Below, piece after piece: positions 43,800 to 53,559 of a stretch of DNA of 64,000 nt. The notes under the pieces are model-generated. The model was not told the DNA's origin. It was given only the letters and a program-made list of their open reading frames with translations, and made no database searches. Position numbers and translations under genes: made by a program. The first letter of the stretch is position 1; every line of letters begins with the position of its first letter. Source of the DNA: Bacteroidales bacterium (GTDB lineage Bacteria > Bacteroidota > Bacteroidia > Bacteroidales > UBA932); NCBI GenBank assembly GCA_022648545.1, contig JALCMP010000001.1, forward strand, positions 1-64,000. The letters are read 5' to 3'.

Positions 43800-46190
43800 A
43801 TGAAAAGGTTTCCCATAACTTCGTTAATCATAATATACATCATATGTATGCTGTCTCCGGAACCGGCCTTCTCCAACATATATGCGGCCGGGCAGGATAC
43901 CATAAGCCGCGCGGCTCCCCTCGTTATAGCAGGCAGTTCTGCATATCCCCCTTTCAGCTTCCTTAATGAAGACGAGAAACCTGACGGATTTGACGTAGAT
44001 ATAATAAAGGCCCTGATGGAAAAGATAGGTTATAAAAACAACTATTCCATTACACTTGCTTCCTGGCCCGAATTAACATCCGATTTCATCAAAGGGAAAA
44101 TAGACATACTTATAGGAGTAACACATACAAAAAAAATTCTTAAAAGCGGATATTTCACAATACCATATTCTCGTATAAAACACTGCTTCGCAACAAGGAA
44201 GAAAGACAACATTAATACCCTCAATGACCTTAAGGGGAAAGAAGTAATGATAAGAAAAGGAGGATGGTACGATTTCTATCTTTCGGAAAATCCCCCGATT
44301 TTTAAAATATTTTATGTAAAAGATGTTGAATGCGGACTCAAGATGTTGGAGAAAGGGGAACACGACGCTGTTTTGAGCAGCAATATGGTAATAAACTATT
44401 TTCTGGATAAAAACGGCACACGTTCAATCAAAATACACAAGTCAGGACTTGAAAGCACCGCATATTCCATAACGATAAACGCAAGTCGGAAGGAAATGCT
44501 CGACAAAATAAATTCCGGACTCGAAGAAATGCACTATGAAGGCACATATGACAAAATCATAAATAAATGGTTCGGATTTTTCAAAAGGGCAAAAAACAGA
44601 AAGATTTTATTTATAATCGTTTTTCTGATGCTTCTACTTGCTTCAATACTATTATTGTTCATATATTTTTCAAGAAAACGGATACGCAAGGTCATCTTGC
44701 AGCTTAAAAATTTCAGACAGGAAGCCGAAATCGCCATGTCGGCAGGAAAAGTCTTTGCATGGAGCTACGATGTTAATAACGGAGTATTAAGAAGAATAAA
44801 CATAAAAAAAGGAGAAGAAGAAAAACACAAAGCAAAACAATCTTTAAAGGAAGAGATGCGAGACATGGTAGAAAAAGACCGTAAGATTTTCTCAGGAATA
44901 ATGTCCGATCTGATAAAAGGGAAATCAAGTTCATCATTCATGGAATTCAAAAAAAATGACGGAAAAGGAGGGTTTCTCCATTATGAAGCCAATATAAAAC
45001 GTATAGAAAAAAGCAGATATCAGCATTTACGCATAATAGGAACAGTAAAGGAAGTCACAGAAAGGAAAAACATGCTGAACCAGCTGGACCTTTACAGAAA
45101 AAGAATAAAATTCATAAATGCAACTTCCGATTTCGTTCTTTTTCAATACAACGTATCAGAACAAATATTTTATCTACTGGAAGAGTCAGGAGAAGTAGAT
45201 TCTAAAAAATACAGATCTGAAGAATATCTCGAAACTGTTTTTCCATCAGATATGAAAACTGCGCGAATATTTTTCGAGAACATGAACAAAGGTCTGCAAA
45301 AAACGATAGATACCGAACTCAGGGTAAAAGACAACCTTCATAAGCAAGACAAGGAATCCAGTTCTGGAGAAATTTTCCATTGGAACGCAGTACACGCCGA
45401 AGCATACGAATACGACAAGGACAACCGTATTCTCACATACCTGGGAATAATAAGGAATAACAACCAATGGAAAAAAATGAATGAAAAACTTGTAAAACTG
45501 CGTGACGAAGCGGAAGAAGCAAACAGAAACAAAACGGATTTTTTGGCCAATATAAGCCATGAAATAAGGACCCCTCTTAATTCGATAGTAGGATTTTCAA
45601 ATCTTCTCAAACAAACAGTTTCAAAAAAGGAGAAAAAACAATTCATAGAAATAATAAAGAAAAACAACGAAGCACTTCTGCAGCTCATAAATGTAATACT
45701 GGAACTTGCAAAAATAGATGCCGGTTCATATAAAATAAATTATACATACTTTCAGATCCTTCCTCTTATTCAAAAAACTATTTCAGCTTATGATAAGCTT
45801 TTGAAAGAAGGTGTTTCCATAAGATGTAATTGTACCGATAATACCGAAATATATTCGGACAAGGACAAACTCACACTGATCCTGAAAAATTTAATAGCCA
45901 ACGCAGTAAAATTCACTCAAAAGGGACATATAGACATATACTACGAATTCAACATGGGCAAAATGACCCTTTCGGTATCCGATACCGGCATAGGAATCCC
46001 CAAAGAATACAAAAAAAAGATATTCGAACGTTTTGAGAAATTCGACAGCTTTGCACAGGGCACGGGACTCGGACTCTCGCTTTGCAAATCTATTGCAACA
46101 ACCCTGGGCGGAAAAATAGGGTTCGAGTCCGAAGCAGGCACAGGAACTCGGTTCTGGCTTGTGATACCTTATATAAAGGAAAAATTATAG
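43800..46190 (+). CDS. Sensor histidine kinase with SBP_bac_3 periplasmic domain (first of a tandem pair)
   Basis: Membrane sensor that would bind a small ligand in the periplasm and autophosphorylate in the cytosol. After a signal anchor, residues about 40-265 match extracellular solute-binding family 3 (SSAYPPFSFLNEDEKPDGFD, VDIIKALMEKIGYKN), as in BvgS/EvgS-type kinases. One membrane helix follows (KILFIIVFLMLLLASILLLF), then PAS-like regions (GTVKEVTERKNML, YLGIIRNNNQWKKM), HisKA with His587 (NISHEIRTPLNSIVGF) and HATPase_c (NLIANAVKFTQKG, DTGIGIP, GTGLGLSLCKSI). No receiver or HTH domain is fused and no response regulator lies nearby. Its paralogue starts 3 bp later. Confidence 0.92.
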   Translation: MKRFPITSLIIIYIICMLSPEPAFSNIYAAGQDTISRAAPLVIAGSSAYPPFSFLNEDEKPDGFDVDIIKALMEKIGYKNNYSITLASWPELTSDFIKGKIDILIGVTHTKKILKSGYFTIPYSRIKHCFATRKKDNINTLNDLKGKEVMIRKGGWYDFYLSENPPIFKIFYVKDVECGLKMLEKGEHDAVLSSNMVINYFLDKNGTRSIKIHKSGLESTAYSITINASRKEMLDKINSGLEEMHYEGTYDKIINKWFGFFKRAKNRKILFIIVFLMLLLASILLLFIYFSRKRIRKVILQLKNFRQEAEIAMSAGKVFAWSYDVNNGVLRRINIKKGEEEKHKAKQSLKEEMRDMVEKDRKIFSGIMSDLIKGKSSSSFMEFKKNDGKGGFLHYEANIKRIEKSRYQHLRIIGTVKEVTERKNMLNQLDLYRKRIKFINATSDFVLFQYNVSEQIFYLLEESGEVDSKKYRSEEYLETVFPSDMKTARIFFENMNKGLQKTIDTELRVKDNLHKQDKESSSGEIFHWNAVHAEAYEYDKDNRILTYLGIIRNNNQWKKMNEKLVKLRDEAEEANRNKTDFLANISHEIRTPLNSIVGFSNLLKQTVSKKEKKQFIEIIKKNNEALLQLINVILELAKIDAGSYKINYTYFQILPLIQKTISAYDKLLKEGVSIRCNCTDNTEIYSDKDKLTLILKNLIANAVKFTQKGHIDIYYEFNMGKMTLSVSDTGIGIPKEYKKKIFERFEKFDSFAQGTGLGLSLCKSIATTLGGKIGFESEAGTGTRFWLVIPYIKEKL

Positions 46191-46193
46191 AAA

Positions 46194-48557
46194 ATGAAAA
46201 GCCGGACAATATATTTAGTATCCTTTATACTTTTGCTGGCAGGGTCCATAGCATTTCTGTCGTATGCTGAAAATCCTTTTCTTAATTCAGGGAAAGACAG
46301 GGAAATAATAATACAGGGAAGCAGGACTTCTCCCCCTTTCGAATTCTTGAACAAAGAAGAAAAACCGGCAGGATTCGACGTGGAACTAGTAACTGCTGCA
46401 CTAAAGGCTGCGGGATATGAAAATTACATAATACTACTCGACGATTACCGTACATCTTTACGCAACGTAGTAAAAGGAGATGCGGACATTCTTTTGGGTG
46501 CCGAAGAAAAAGCCGATAAAAGCGATTCCCTTCTATATTCCATTCCCACCTGTACGATGAACTGCAATTACATAACATATCAAAAATCTGATATAAAATG
46601 CCTCGCAGATTTCAGGGACAAGGAAATAATGGTAGAAAAGGGATCCTGGGCCGAACACTATCTGGAAACCATGGGCATAAGGGAAAACATATACTACATA
46701 AGAACTATAAGTGAAGGGATAAACATGCTTCACAAAGGCATGCACGACATACTCATGGCCAACGGTCTTACAGCTCATTACATAATAACCAAGCAGAATA
46801 TCTCAGGAATGGAAGTCCGTCCCCTTAATGTCCCTCCGACGCAATACGTATTCGCTACCGGATTAAAAGGGAAGGAACTGCTAAATAATATCAATGCAGG
46901 CTTAAGGAAAATAATGGCGGATGGTACTTACGACAAGATATATGGAAAATGGTTCTTTTACGATTCCGAAAAAAAATACATGAAAACAATTTTCAAAATC
47001 GTTTTATTAGCAATCCTTATGGCAGCCGCTCTGAGCATATTTATATTTATGTTACGAAAAAATGTTGCAAAAGCTACAAGGAAATTAAATTATTTCAGAC
47101 AAGAGCTGGAACTGGCCATGCGCGCCGGAGACATTGTAGCATGGACATATGATACTAATAATAAGCATTTGAAAAGGATACATGAATTCTCTTCTTTTTC
47201 ATCAGGTTCCGGCATTCCTTTTTCTGAAGATCTAACACATTTTCTGCCAAATGACAGGGAAAAAGTAAGAAAAGCAATTGATGATATCTCGGCCGGTTTA
47301 AAGGATTCTGCATATCTACAATTCGGATATAGAAATCAGGACGGCAGCATATCTTATATAGAAACAAATATGCAGAGCCTAAAAAACACATCCGGAATAC
47401 CCTATCGCATCGTAGGAACGGAGAAAGACATAACAGAAGACAGGGAAATGCAAAAAAAACTTGAACAATACTATACGAAGGTTCAATTCATAAACAAGGC
47501 CAATGATCTTACATTAATGCAATACAATCCCCAAAAGCACGAAATACAGATATTAAGTAATGAATACGAAAACATGTCCGTCATATACACAAAAAAGAAT
47601 TACCTGCAAATGGTAGATCCGGCCGATATGGAAATTGCTGATATATTCTTCAGAAATATGGATAACAGCACATCCCAAACCGTAAACGCCGAATTCAGGA
47701 TGAAGACAAGTCATAACGATATGGCTTGTTATCTTTACGATATATATCAATGGTATGCTTTCCACACAACAGCATATGAATTCGACGAGAACGGAAAAAT
47801 AACCGACTATCTGGGCATAAAGAGAAACAACAATAAATGGAGAATATTAAATGAAAATCTCATCAAGCTAAAGAATAAGGCAGACTCCGCCAACAAGCTC
47901 AAATCTACGTTTCTGGCTAATATGAGCCACGAAATACGCAATCCACTTAATGCCATAGTTGGATTTTCCGACCTTATGTGCGGTGATGTTTCCGAAAATG
48001 AAAAAGAGCAGTATGTCTCCATAATAAACACCAACAACGAAATGCTGCTTCAGCTTATAAACGACGTTATAGACTTGTCGAAAATAGAATCGGGATCCTA
48101 CGAACTCGATTACACATCATTCAATCTGAGAAAATTCATGGAAGAACTTACAATATCGTTGCAGATAAATAAACCGCCGAAAGTAAGCATCTTTTGCGAA
48201 TGCCCGTTTGATATTGAAATATATGCCGACCGCCTGAGAATAACACAAATCATAACAAATTTCGTACACAATGCAGGCAAATTCACAAAAAGCGGAAGCA
48301 TAAAAATATATTACCGGATTGAAAACGATGAAATCCTGATTGCAGTAAAGGATACAGGCATAGGGATCGAACCAGAAAACCAGAAAAAGATCTTCGATCG
48401 CTTCGAAAAGCTTAATCATTCCATACAAGGGTCAGGACTGGGACTGTCCATCTGCAAGGGACTGGTAAAGCTCATGAACGGAACCATAGGGGTAGAATCG
48501 TCTCCCGGAAAAGGATCCACATTTTGGTTCCGCATACCATACAAGAAAAAAGAATAA
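46194..48557 (+). CDS. Sensor histidine kinase with SBP_bac_3 periplasmic domain (second of a tandem pair)
   Basis: Paralogue of the preceding kinase with the same layout: solute-binding family 3 domain (SRTSPPFEFLNKEEKPAGFD, VELVTAALKAAGYEN), one membrane helix around residues 263-285, PAS-like region (GTEKDITEDREMQ), HisKA with His579 (NMSHEIRNPLNAIVGF) and HATPase_c (NFVHNAGKFTKSG, DTGIGIE, GSGLGLSICKGL). The H-box reads HEIRNPL rather than HEIRTPL. The sensor domain differs enough to suggest a different ligand. A heterodimer with the first kinase is possible given the 3-bp spacing. No cognate response regulator is encoded in the window. Confidence 0.92.
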   Translation: MKSRTIYLVSFILLLAGSIAFLSYAENPFLNSGKDREIIIQGSRTSPPFEFLNKEEKPAGFDVELVTAALKAAGYENYIILLDDYRTSLRNVVKGDADILLGAEEKADKSDSLLYSIPTCTMNCNYITYQKSDIKCLADFRDKEIMVEKGSWAEHYLETMGIRENIYYIRTISEGINMLHKGMHDILMANGLTAHYIITKQNISGMEVRPLNVPPTQYVFATGLKGKELLNNINAGLRKIMADGTYDKIYGKWFFYDSEKKYMKTIFKIVLLAILMAAALSIFIFMLRKNVAKATRKLNYFRQELELAMRAGDIVAWTYDTNNKHLKRIHEFSSFSSGSGIPFSEDLTHFLPNDREKVRKAIDDISAGLKDSAYLQFGYRNQDGSISYIETNMQSLKNTSGIPYRIVGTEKDITEDREMQKKLEQYYTKVQFINKANDLTLMQYNPQKHEIQILSNEYENMSVIYTKKNYLQMVDPADMEIADIFFRNMDNSTSQTVNAEFRMKTSHNDMACYLYDIYQWYAFHTTAYEFDENGKITDYLGIKRNNNKWRILNENLIKLKNKADSANKLKSTFLANMSHEIRNPLNAIVGFSDLMCGDVSENEKEQYVSIINTNNEMLLQLINDVIDLSKIESGSYELDYTSFNLRKFMEELTISLQINKPPKVSIFCECPFDIEIYADRLRITQIITNFVHNAGKFTKSGSIKIYYRIENDEILIAVKDTGIGIEPENQKKIFDRFEKLNHSIQGSGLGLSICKGLVKLMNGTIGVESSPGKGSTFWFRIPYKKKE

Positions 48558-48578
48558 CCGAAAATCCGGGAAACTTTT

Positions 48579-50654
48579 CTATTTGACATCATATACCTCC
48601 GACATTTTCCGGTATAAGAAAAGAGCGGGCATTGCATGTCCTCCGGCATCGAACAGTCCCCCCCATTCGGGAGAAGTCGCCTCCCACAAAAAAGTCCCGG
48701 CACCCAGACCATCGGGAAGGCGACCGGTTATTTCATTTACCTTCTTCTTAAAATCCTTATACTCCACAACTATAACGGGTTTACCATATCTTTCGGCGAT
48801 ATTCCCCAGATTAAATTCAAGGCTGTCCAATTTGCCGTGCCATTGCGGATAATAAGATTCTCCGATAACATCGAATTTTACATCGTTATTCAATATCCCG
48901 TCAAGAAACTTTACGGATTCGGCATTCTGTCCTCCGCATGCGATATGCACCATTATCTTTATCTCGGGATCGGCAGCACGCACTCCGGCGCTTGCGCAAC
49001 GCAGTAATGTGGCGAAAGAGGAACTTACGGTTCCCGAAATTTTTCCGGCAGGCCACAAAAAACCTTTATTTATTTCATTTCCGGTCTGCACCATATCCGG
49101 ACGGACGCCGGCCTTAATGAATTTTTTCACCACATCCCTGGAATATTCATATATTTTCCCTTCGAGTCCCGATCCATAATACTTCTCCCATGACACAGGA
49201 ACGGTTTGATGCGAAGGATCGGCCCAGGTATCGCTATAATGAAGATCCAGCAGGAATTTCATGCCGGCATCCTTTACCCTCCGGGCCATTGCAACTGTTT
49301 GCTCTATTCCGCAATATGCTGTTCCGTCCGATCCCATGGCATGAGCATAACCGCCTTTGGCCAGCGGGTCAACAAAAAGACGGAGACGTATCCAGTTAAA
49401 ACCGTTTTCCTTTAAAATGTGAAGGATATCTTCTCTTTTCCCCTGCACGGAAAATACGGTTCCGCGATCTTCCTGCATGGGAACCCATGATATATCCGCT
49501 CCTATTACGGGAGCGTCGAATACTGCTTTTCTTATAAAAGGAGGCGCCACACATAAATCGGTTCCACTTGAATACCTGCGATAAATATCATCATAAATAC
49601 CCATGATTTTTGCAGAAGCCCTTCTGGGAACTACCGGAGGATGCATTCCTTCCACCGGACGCATATCTTCATGAAGGGAATCAACGGGAACATTTTCGGG
49701 GGGGAAGAATAAGCCCGACGGCTCCCAGGCCATAGTTCCGAGCCCCAACCCATTCGGTACGGAACGTACTATATCGTTAATTTTCCTTATATTGCTGCTG
49801 TCCGCACCATATTCGGCCACACACACGGGCTTCCCGTATACGGACGCCAGATCATATAAATTGTATTTAAGATCATTATAGGTTTCATGCCAGCGCTCGT
49901 AATAGGACAGTCCTATAATATCGAAATCAGCCTTCTCCCTTATCATTCCGTCGAGGAAATCCCTGCATAACTTATTTTCTCCCCCCAGAGCCAGATGAAC
50001 CATGATTCGGGTTCCGGGCAAAATTTCACGGACGGCTTTTACTCCGGATTTATAAAAGCGCATTGCCGCTTCCATACCTTTAACATCGCCGAACCCTTTT
50101 ATTCTGCCGTCGGGCCACAAAATGCCATGATTTATTTCATTCCCTATCTGTATTATATCGGGGGCGACACCATTTTCCTTCATATGCTGCAAAACCTCCA
50201 AGGTGTAAGAATAAACGGAATCTTCCAGAACACTACAGCACGCTTTATTCCATGCGGCAGGCTTGTACTGCTTGTCGGGATCGGCCCATGTGTCGCTGTA
50301 ATGGAAATCCAGGACAATCCCCATGCCGGAAGACTTAACCCTTTTTGCCATGGCTATGGTATGATCCAAATCGCAGAACCCCGTTTCGGGGGAGTATCCG
50401 GACGGATCGGCCGGATCTGCAAAAAGACGCAGCCTGATATAATTGAAATGATGATCCGCCAGTATTCGGCATATATCCTTGCGCGATCCGTCAACATCCT
50501 CGTATCTATTCCCGGAAAACGCTTCCATCTGCGGAACAAAAGAGATATCCGCCCCTATTATGTAATCATCGGCCGGATTACGGCATCCGCTTATAAAAAA
50601 CAAAGACGAAGCGGCAAGGAAACACACTGCTGTATGAAAAAGGAGTTTTTTCAT
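48579..50654 (-). CDS. Double-domain GH53 endo-beta-1,4-galactanase lipoprotein
   Basis: Predicted galactan-degrading lipoprotein (signal FFISGC, Cys24) with two complete GH53 TIM barrels in one chain. Domain 1 (about residues 30-360) carries DFHYSDTWADP, acid/base Glu173 (IQIGNEINHG) and nucleophile Glu281 (VAEYG). Domain 2 (about 380-690) carries DLHYSDTWADP, Glu527 (VQTGNEINKG) and Glu631 (VVEYK). Both catalytic pairs are kept, so both halves may be active. GH53 proteins usually have one domain and about 350-400 aa. The reaction is cleavage of beta-1,4-galactan, as in type I arabinogalactan. It follows the Fe-S gene by 26 bp with no SusCD nearby on this strand. Confidence 0.92.
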   Translation of the reverse strand: MKKLLFHTAVCFLAASSLFFISGCRNPADDYIIGADISFVPQMEAFSGNRYEDVDGSRKDICRILADHHFNYIRLRLFADPADPSGYSPETGFCDLDHTIAMAKRVKSSGMGIVLDFHYSDTWADPDKQYKPAAWNKACCSVLEDSVYSYTLEVLQHMKENGVAPDIIQIGNEINHGILWPDGRIKGFGDVKGMEAAMRFYKSGVKAVREILPGTRIMVHLALGGENKLCRDFLDGMIREKADFDIIGLSYYERWHETYNDLKYNLYDLASVYGKPVCVAEYGADSSNIRKINDIVRSVPNGLGLGTMAWEPSGLFFPPENVPVDSLHEDMRPVEGMHPPVVPRRASAKIMGIYDDIYRRYSSGTDLCVAPPFIRKAVFDAPVIGADISWVPMQEDRGTVFSVQGKREDILHILKENGFNWIRLRLFVDPLAKGGYAHAMGSDGTAYCGIEQTVAMARRVKDAGMKFLLDLHYSDTWADPSHQTVPVSWEKYYGSGLEGKIYEYSRDVVKKFIKAGVRPDMVQTGNEINKGFLWPAGKISGTVSSSFATLLRCASAGVRAADPEIKIMVHIACGGQNAESVKFLDGILNNDVKFDVIGESYYPQWHGKLDSLEFNLGNIAERYGKPVIVVEYKDFKKKVNEITGRLPDGLGAGTFLWEATSPEWGGLFDAGGHAMPALFLYRKMSEVYDVK

Positions 50655-50680
50655 TATCAGGTCGTTTAAAATTATTCCCG

Positions 50681-52162
50681 CTATATGATCTTGTGCATCT
50701 GATGTCCCTCAACATGAATAGCAGCAAAAGGACGTGCGGGACAAACATATTCGCAGGCACCGCATCCAATGCACCTCTGTTCGTTCACCGCCGGCACCCT
50801 TGCGGAATGCGGATCGGAAGGATTTTCCTTAACCATGGTTATTGCTCCGGAAGGACAGTGCCTGGAACAGTTTCCGCAATGAACACCGTCGGTAATAACT
50901 ATGCAGTTGTCCCTTATCCATACAGCATGGCCTATCTGTATCGAACTTTTTTTCTCTCTGCTAACGGGAAGAATTGCCCCAGAAGGACAGACTTCGGAAC
51001 ATGCAGTACACTCGGGTCTGCAAAAACCGCGTTCATAAGACATGGAAGGCTGCATAAAATGATATATGCTTCCCGAGGGACGAAGCACATCGTTCGTACA
51101 GGATTGTACGCACAATTGGCATGCAGTACAATGTTCTGCAAAATGTTTAGCTCCAACGGCTCCGGGCGGCACAACAGGAGTCTCCCTAACATACGGCTTC
51201 TTCCGTTCGAGTGCCGCAATAACATTCCCGCCCTTCTCTTTTGCGGAAGCCGTAGCCGCCGAAGCAATCATAAGAGTGGAAAGAGACAGGAAATTTCTGC
51301 GGCCGCCGTCGGGTTGTTTTAAAGAAGTTTCCCTTACGGGACGCAGCGCAGAATAAGAAATTGCGCCGCGAACGCAATTATCGATACAATCCATGCAGGC
51401 CACGCAGCGGCTGTAGTCCACCTTCTTGTTCTTTATGTCTATGCAGGAAGCTTTGCAACTGCGGCTGCATAATTTGCATCCGACACACTTGTCCCCGCTT
51501 ATTCTTATCTTAAAAATTGAGAACCTCGACAGGAATCCGAGTACTGTCCCTACGGGGCATATGGTATTGCAGTAAGTTCTCCCGTTGCGCCACGCCAGCA
51601 CGGCGATAACCGCAAAAGAAACGGCAGCCACAAGTAACGTAATTCCGCTCTTCAGCCAGACGTCGGAAGAATAGAAGGCATAACTTTCCAACCTTCCGGA
51701 AAAATAAGCCAGTATATTATTCAGCCACGCATATACCGGAGCGAACAATTCCGAAGCTATCCTTCCGTAAGAACTATACGGTGCGATAAGAGCCGGAATG
51801 CCGGCCATACCGAAAAGCATCATAACCACAAATAATGCAAGCACCGCATATCTCAGCAGATTCATAGCGGGAGAATAGCCGTAGTGCAATTTCCTTTTCC
51901 GTCCTATCCGGCCCATACGGGCTATTATATCCTGCATTATGCCCAAAGGACATATTACCGAACAGTAAATCCTTCCGAAAATCAGGGTCACGGCAACAAG
52001 AAGCAATACTATTATGAAATTAGAAGCTAAAAGCGCCGGAAGGAACTGTACTTTTGCGAGAAAACCAAACCACAACCTTATGGTCCCCGTAAAATCGAGG
52101 AATAGCAGGGTCAACGGCACAAAAACGATTACCGCAAGAAATATTCTTATTTTTCTCAACAT
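50681..52162 (-). CDS. NapH/NosR-like membrane polyferredoxin (multiple 4Fe-4S)
   Basis: Membrane-bound electron carrier, 493 aa. The N-terminal 220 residues hold several membrane helices and two CxxxCP motifs (YCSVICPLG, YCNTICPVG), as in NapH. Four-Cys cluster motifs follow: CVGCKLCSRSC, CVACMDCIDNC, CTACQLCVQSC, CGNCSRHCPSG and CIGCGACEYVCP, plus a partial set (CRPECTACSEVCPSG). Between them lies a twin-arginine-like stretch (RRNFLSLS) with a hydrophobic segment. It probably passes electrons across or along the membrane to the Fe-S aldo/keto reductase encoded 12 bp upstream. The redox partners are unknown. The NapH resemblance is clear for the N-terminus only. Confidence 0.85.
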   Translation of the reverse strand: MLRKIRIFLAVIVFVPLTLLFLDFTGTIRLWFGFLAKVQFLPALLASNFIIVLLLVAVTLIFGRIYCSVICPLGIMQDIIARMGRIGRKRKLHYGYSPAMNLLRYAVLALFVVMMLFGMAGIPALIAPYSSYGRIASELFAPVYAWLNNILAYFSGRLESYAFYSSDVWLKSGITLLVAAVSFAVIAVLAWRNGRTYCNTICPVGTVLGFLSRFSIFKIRISGDKCVGCKLCSRSCKASCIDIKNKKVDYSRCVACMDCIDNCVRGAISYSALRPVRETSLKQPDGGRRNFLSLSTLMIASAATASAKEKGGNVIAALERKKPYVRETPVVPPGAVGAKHFAEHCTACQLCVQSCTNDVLRPSGSIYHFMQPSMSYERGFCRPECTACSEVCPSGAILPVSREKKSSIQIGHAVWIRDNCIVITDGVHCGNCSRHCPSGAITMVKENPSDPHSARVPAVNEQRCIGCGACEYVCPARPFAAIHVEGHQMHKII

Positions 52163-52174
52163 GATATCTTTATT

Positions 52175-53545
52175 TTACCTCGACAATTTCAATTTTTCAA
52201 CCATTTTATCCAGCATCATCATTCTTCCGGGAATTGGAATATGCTGCGGACATTTGGAAACACATTGCGCACATGCCACGCATTTGTCTGCCTGCGACAA
52301 CTCGGCCACAGACCTGTCGTATCCCAGGAGAAATCTTCTTCTCAGCTTTTTATATCCCTTATCCATAGCTTCATCCGGTATGAGACTCTCCTTAACGCAC
52401 CTGTTATAGTATGCGAAGACACCCGGAATATCAACCCCGTATGGGCACGGCATGCAATAACGGCACCCCGTACATGGAATATCCTTGTATTTTTCCCAGT
52501 TGGCAAGAGCTTTTGACAAAACCTTTTTTTCCTCTTCCGTTAACGGAACAATCGGAGAAAACGTTTTAAGATTGTCCTTAAGGTGTTCCATATAAGTCAT
52601 ACCGCTAAGCACGCATAATACGCCGGGGAAAGAACCTGCGAATCTGAAAGCCCAGGAAGCAACCGATTTGTCGGGATGCACTTCCTTCAGCATTGCATTA
52701 GCATTATGATTAAGATCAGCCAGCCGTCCGCCGAGCAGAGGCTCCATTATTACAACGGGAATCCCTCTTTCCGCAAGCTTCTCATACATCCATTTTGCCG
52801 GGGGACGGCTTTCCAGCCAGTCGCGATAATTCATTTGTATCTGCACGAAATCCCATTTCACAGGCAATGCGAGCATATACTCAAATAACTTTTCGTCGCC
52901 GTGAAACGACCATCCGAGATTTCGAATCTTTCCTTCTTTCTTCTTCTTAAGAAGAAAATCCAGGAGTCCCCATTCTTCATAAAACAATTTATAATCCTCA
53001 AGAGAATGCAGAGCATGAAGAAGGTAATAATCAAAATAATCGGTTCTGCAATTTTCGAAAGATCTGTCGAACATCTCAAGAGCATCTTCCCGGCTCTTAC
53101 ACGCCATGGTTGACATTTTGGTAGCCAGATAAAAGCTGTCCCTTTTATATCCGGAAAGAGCCTTCCCTATTGCTATTTCAGATTTTCCGGCATTATATAT
53201 GGGAGCAGTGTCAAAATAGTTGACGCCGTGCGATATTGCATAATCCACGAGACCCTGTACTGCATCCTGATCTATTTCAGCATTCCGGTAATCGCCATTT
53301 TTTATGGTCTCCGCTTTCAGCGGGAAACGCATGCATCCGTATCCCAGAAGAGAGACCTTGTCGCCACTTCTATTATTGGTCCTGTATGTCATGTCCCCGT
53401 AAGTTCCGCCATCTCCGGCCGAGAGGGAATTCTTTCCTCGTTCTCCACTACAGGAAGAAGCTGCTGCCGAAGCCGCTATCCCGGATCCCAGCATGGCAAG
53501 CATGCTGCGACGCGTAATTTTCTTTTTCTTATCAACACTCTTCAT
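52175..53545 (-). CDS. Aldo/keto reductase with Tat signal and C-terminal ferredoxin domain
   Basis: Oxidoreductase of the aldo/keto reductase fold, 456 aa from the chosen start (MKSVDKKKKITRRS), which avoids overlap with the CDF gene; the ATG at 53566 would overlap it by 7 nt. The N-terminus has a twin-arginine signal (KKKITRRSMLAMLGSG), implying export in folded form with cofactors. Barrel motifs include GYGCMRFPLK, NYFDTAPIYNAGKSEIAIGK, LATKMSTM and YLLHAL, consistent with the Asp/Tyr/Lys/His tetrad. Two 4Fe-4S motifs end the protein (CTGCRYCMPCPYGVDIPG, CVACAQCVSKCPQHIPIPG). It sits 12 bp before the polyferredoxin gene, its probable electron partner. Substrate unknown. Confidence 0.88.
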   Translation of the reverse strand: MKSVDKKKKITRRSMLAMLGSGIAASAAASSCSGERGKNSLSAGDGGTYGDMTYRTNNRSGDKVSLLGYGCMRFPLKAETIKNGDYRNAEIDQDAVQGLVDYAISHGVNYFDTAPIYNAGKSEIAIGKALSGYKRDSFYLATKMSTMACKSREDALEMFDRSFENCRTDYFDYYLLHALHSLEDYKLFYEEWGLLDFLLKKKKEGKIRNLGWSFHGDEKLFEYMLALPVKWDFVQIQMNYRDWLESRPPAKWMYEKLAERGIPVVIMEPLLGGRLADLNHNANAMLKEVHPDKSVASWAFRFAGSFPGVLCVLSGMTYMEHLKDNLKTFSPIVPLTEEEKKVLSKALANWEKYKDIPCTGCRYCMPCPYGVDIPGVFAYYNRCVKESLIPDEAMDKGYKKLRRRFLLGYDRSVAELSQADKCVACAQCVSKCPQHIPIPGRMMMLDKMVEKLKLSR

Positions 53546-53559
53546 ACAAGAAATTTTTA

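Noticed and set aside
48558-48578. Possible terminator between the convergent second sensor kinase and GH53
   Set aside because: Only a five-base GAAAA/TTTTC match was found, too weak to support a terminator call.
49995-50669. 224-aa plus-strand ORF opposite the GH53 gene
   Set aside because: Antisense to the first GH53 domain, no recognisable features.
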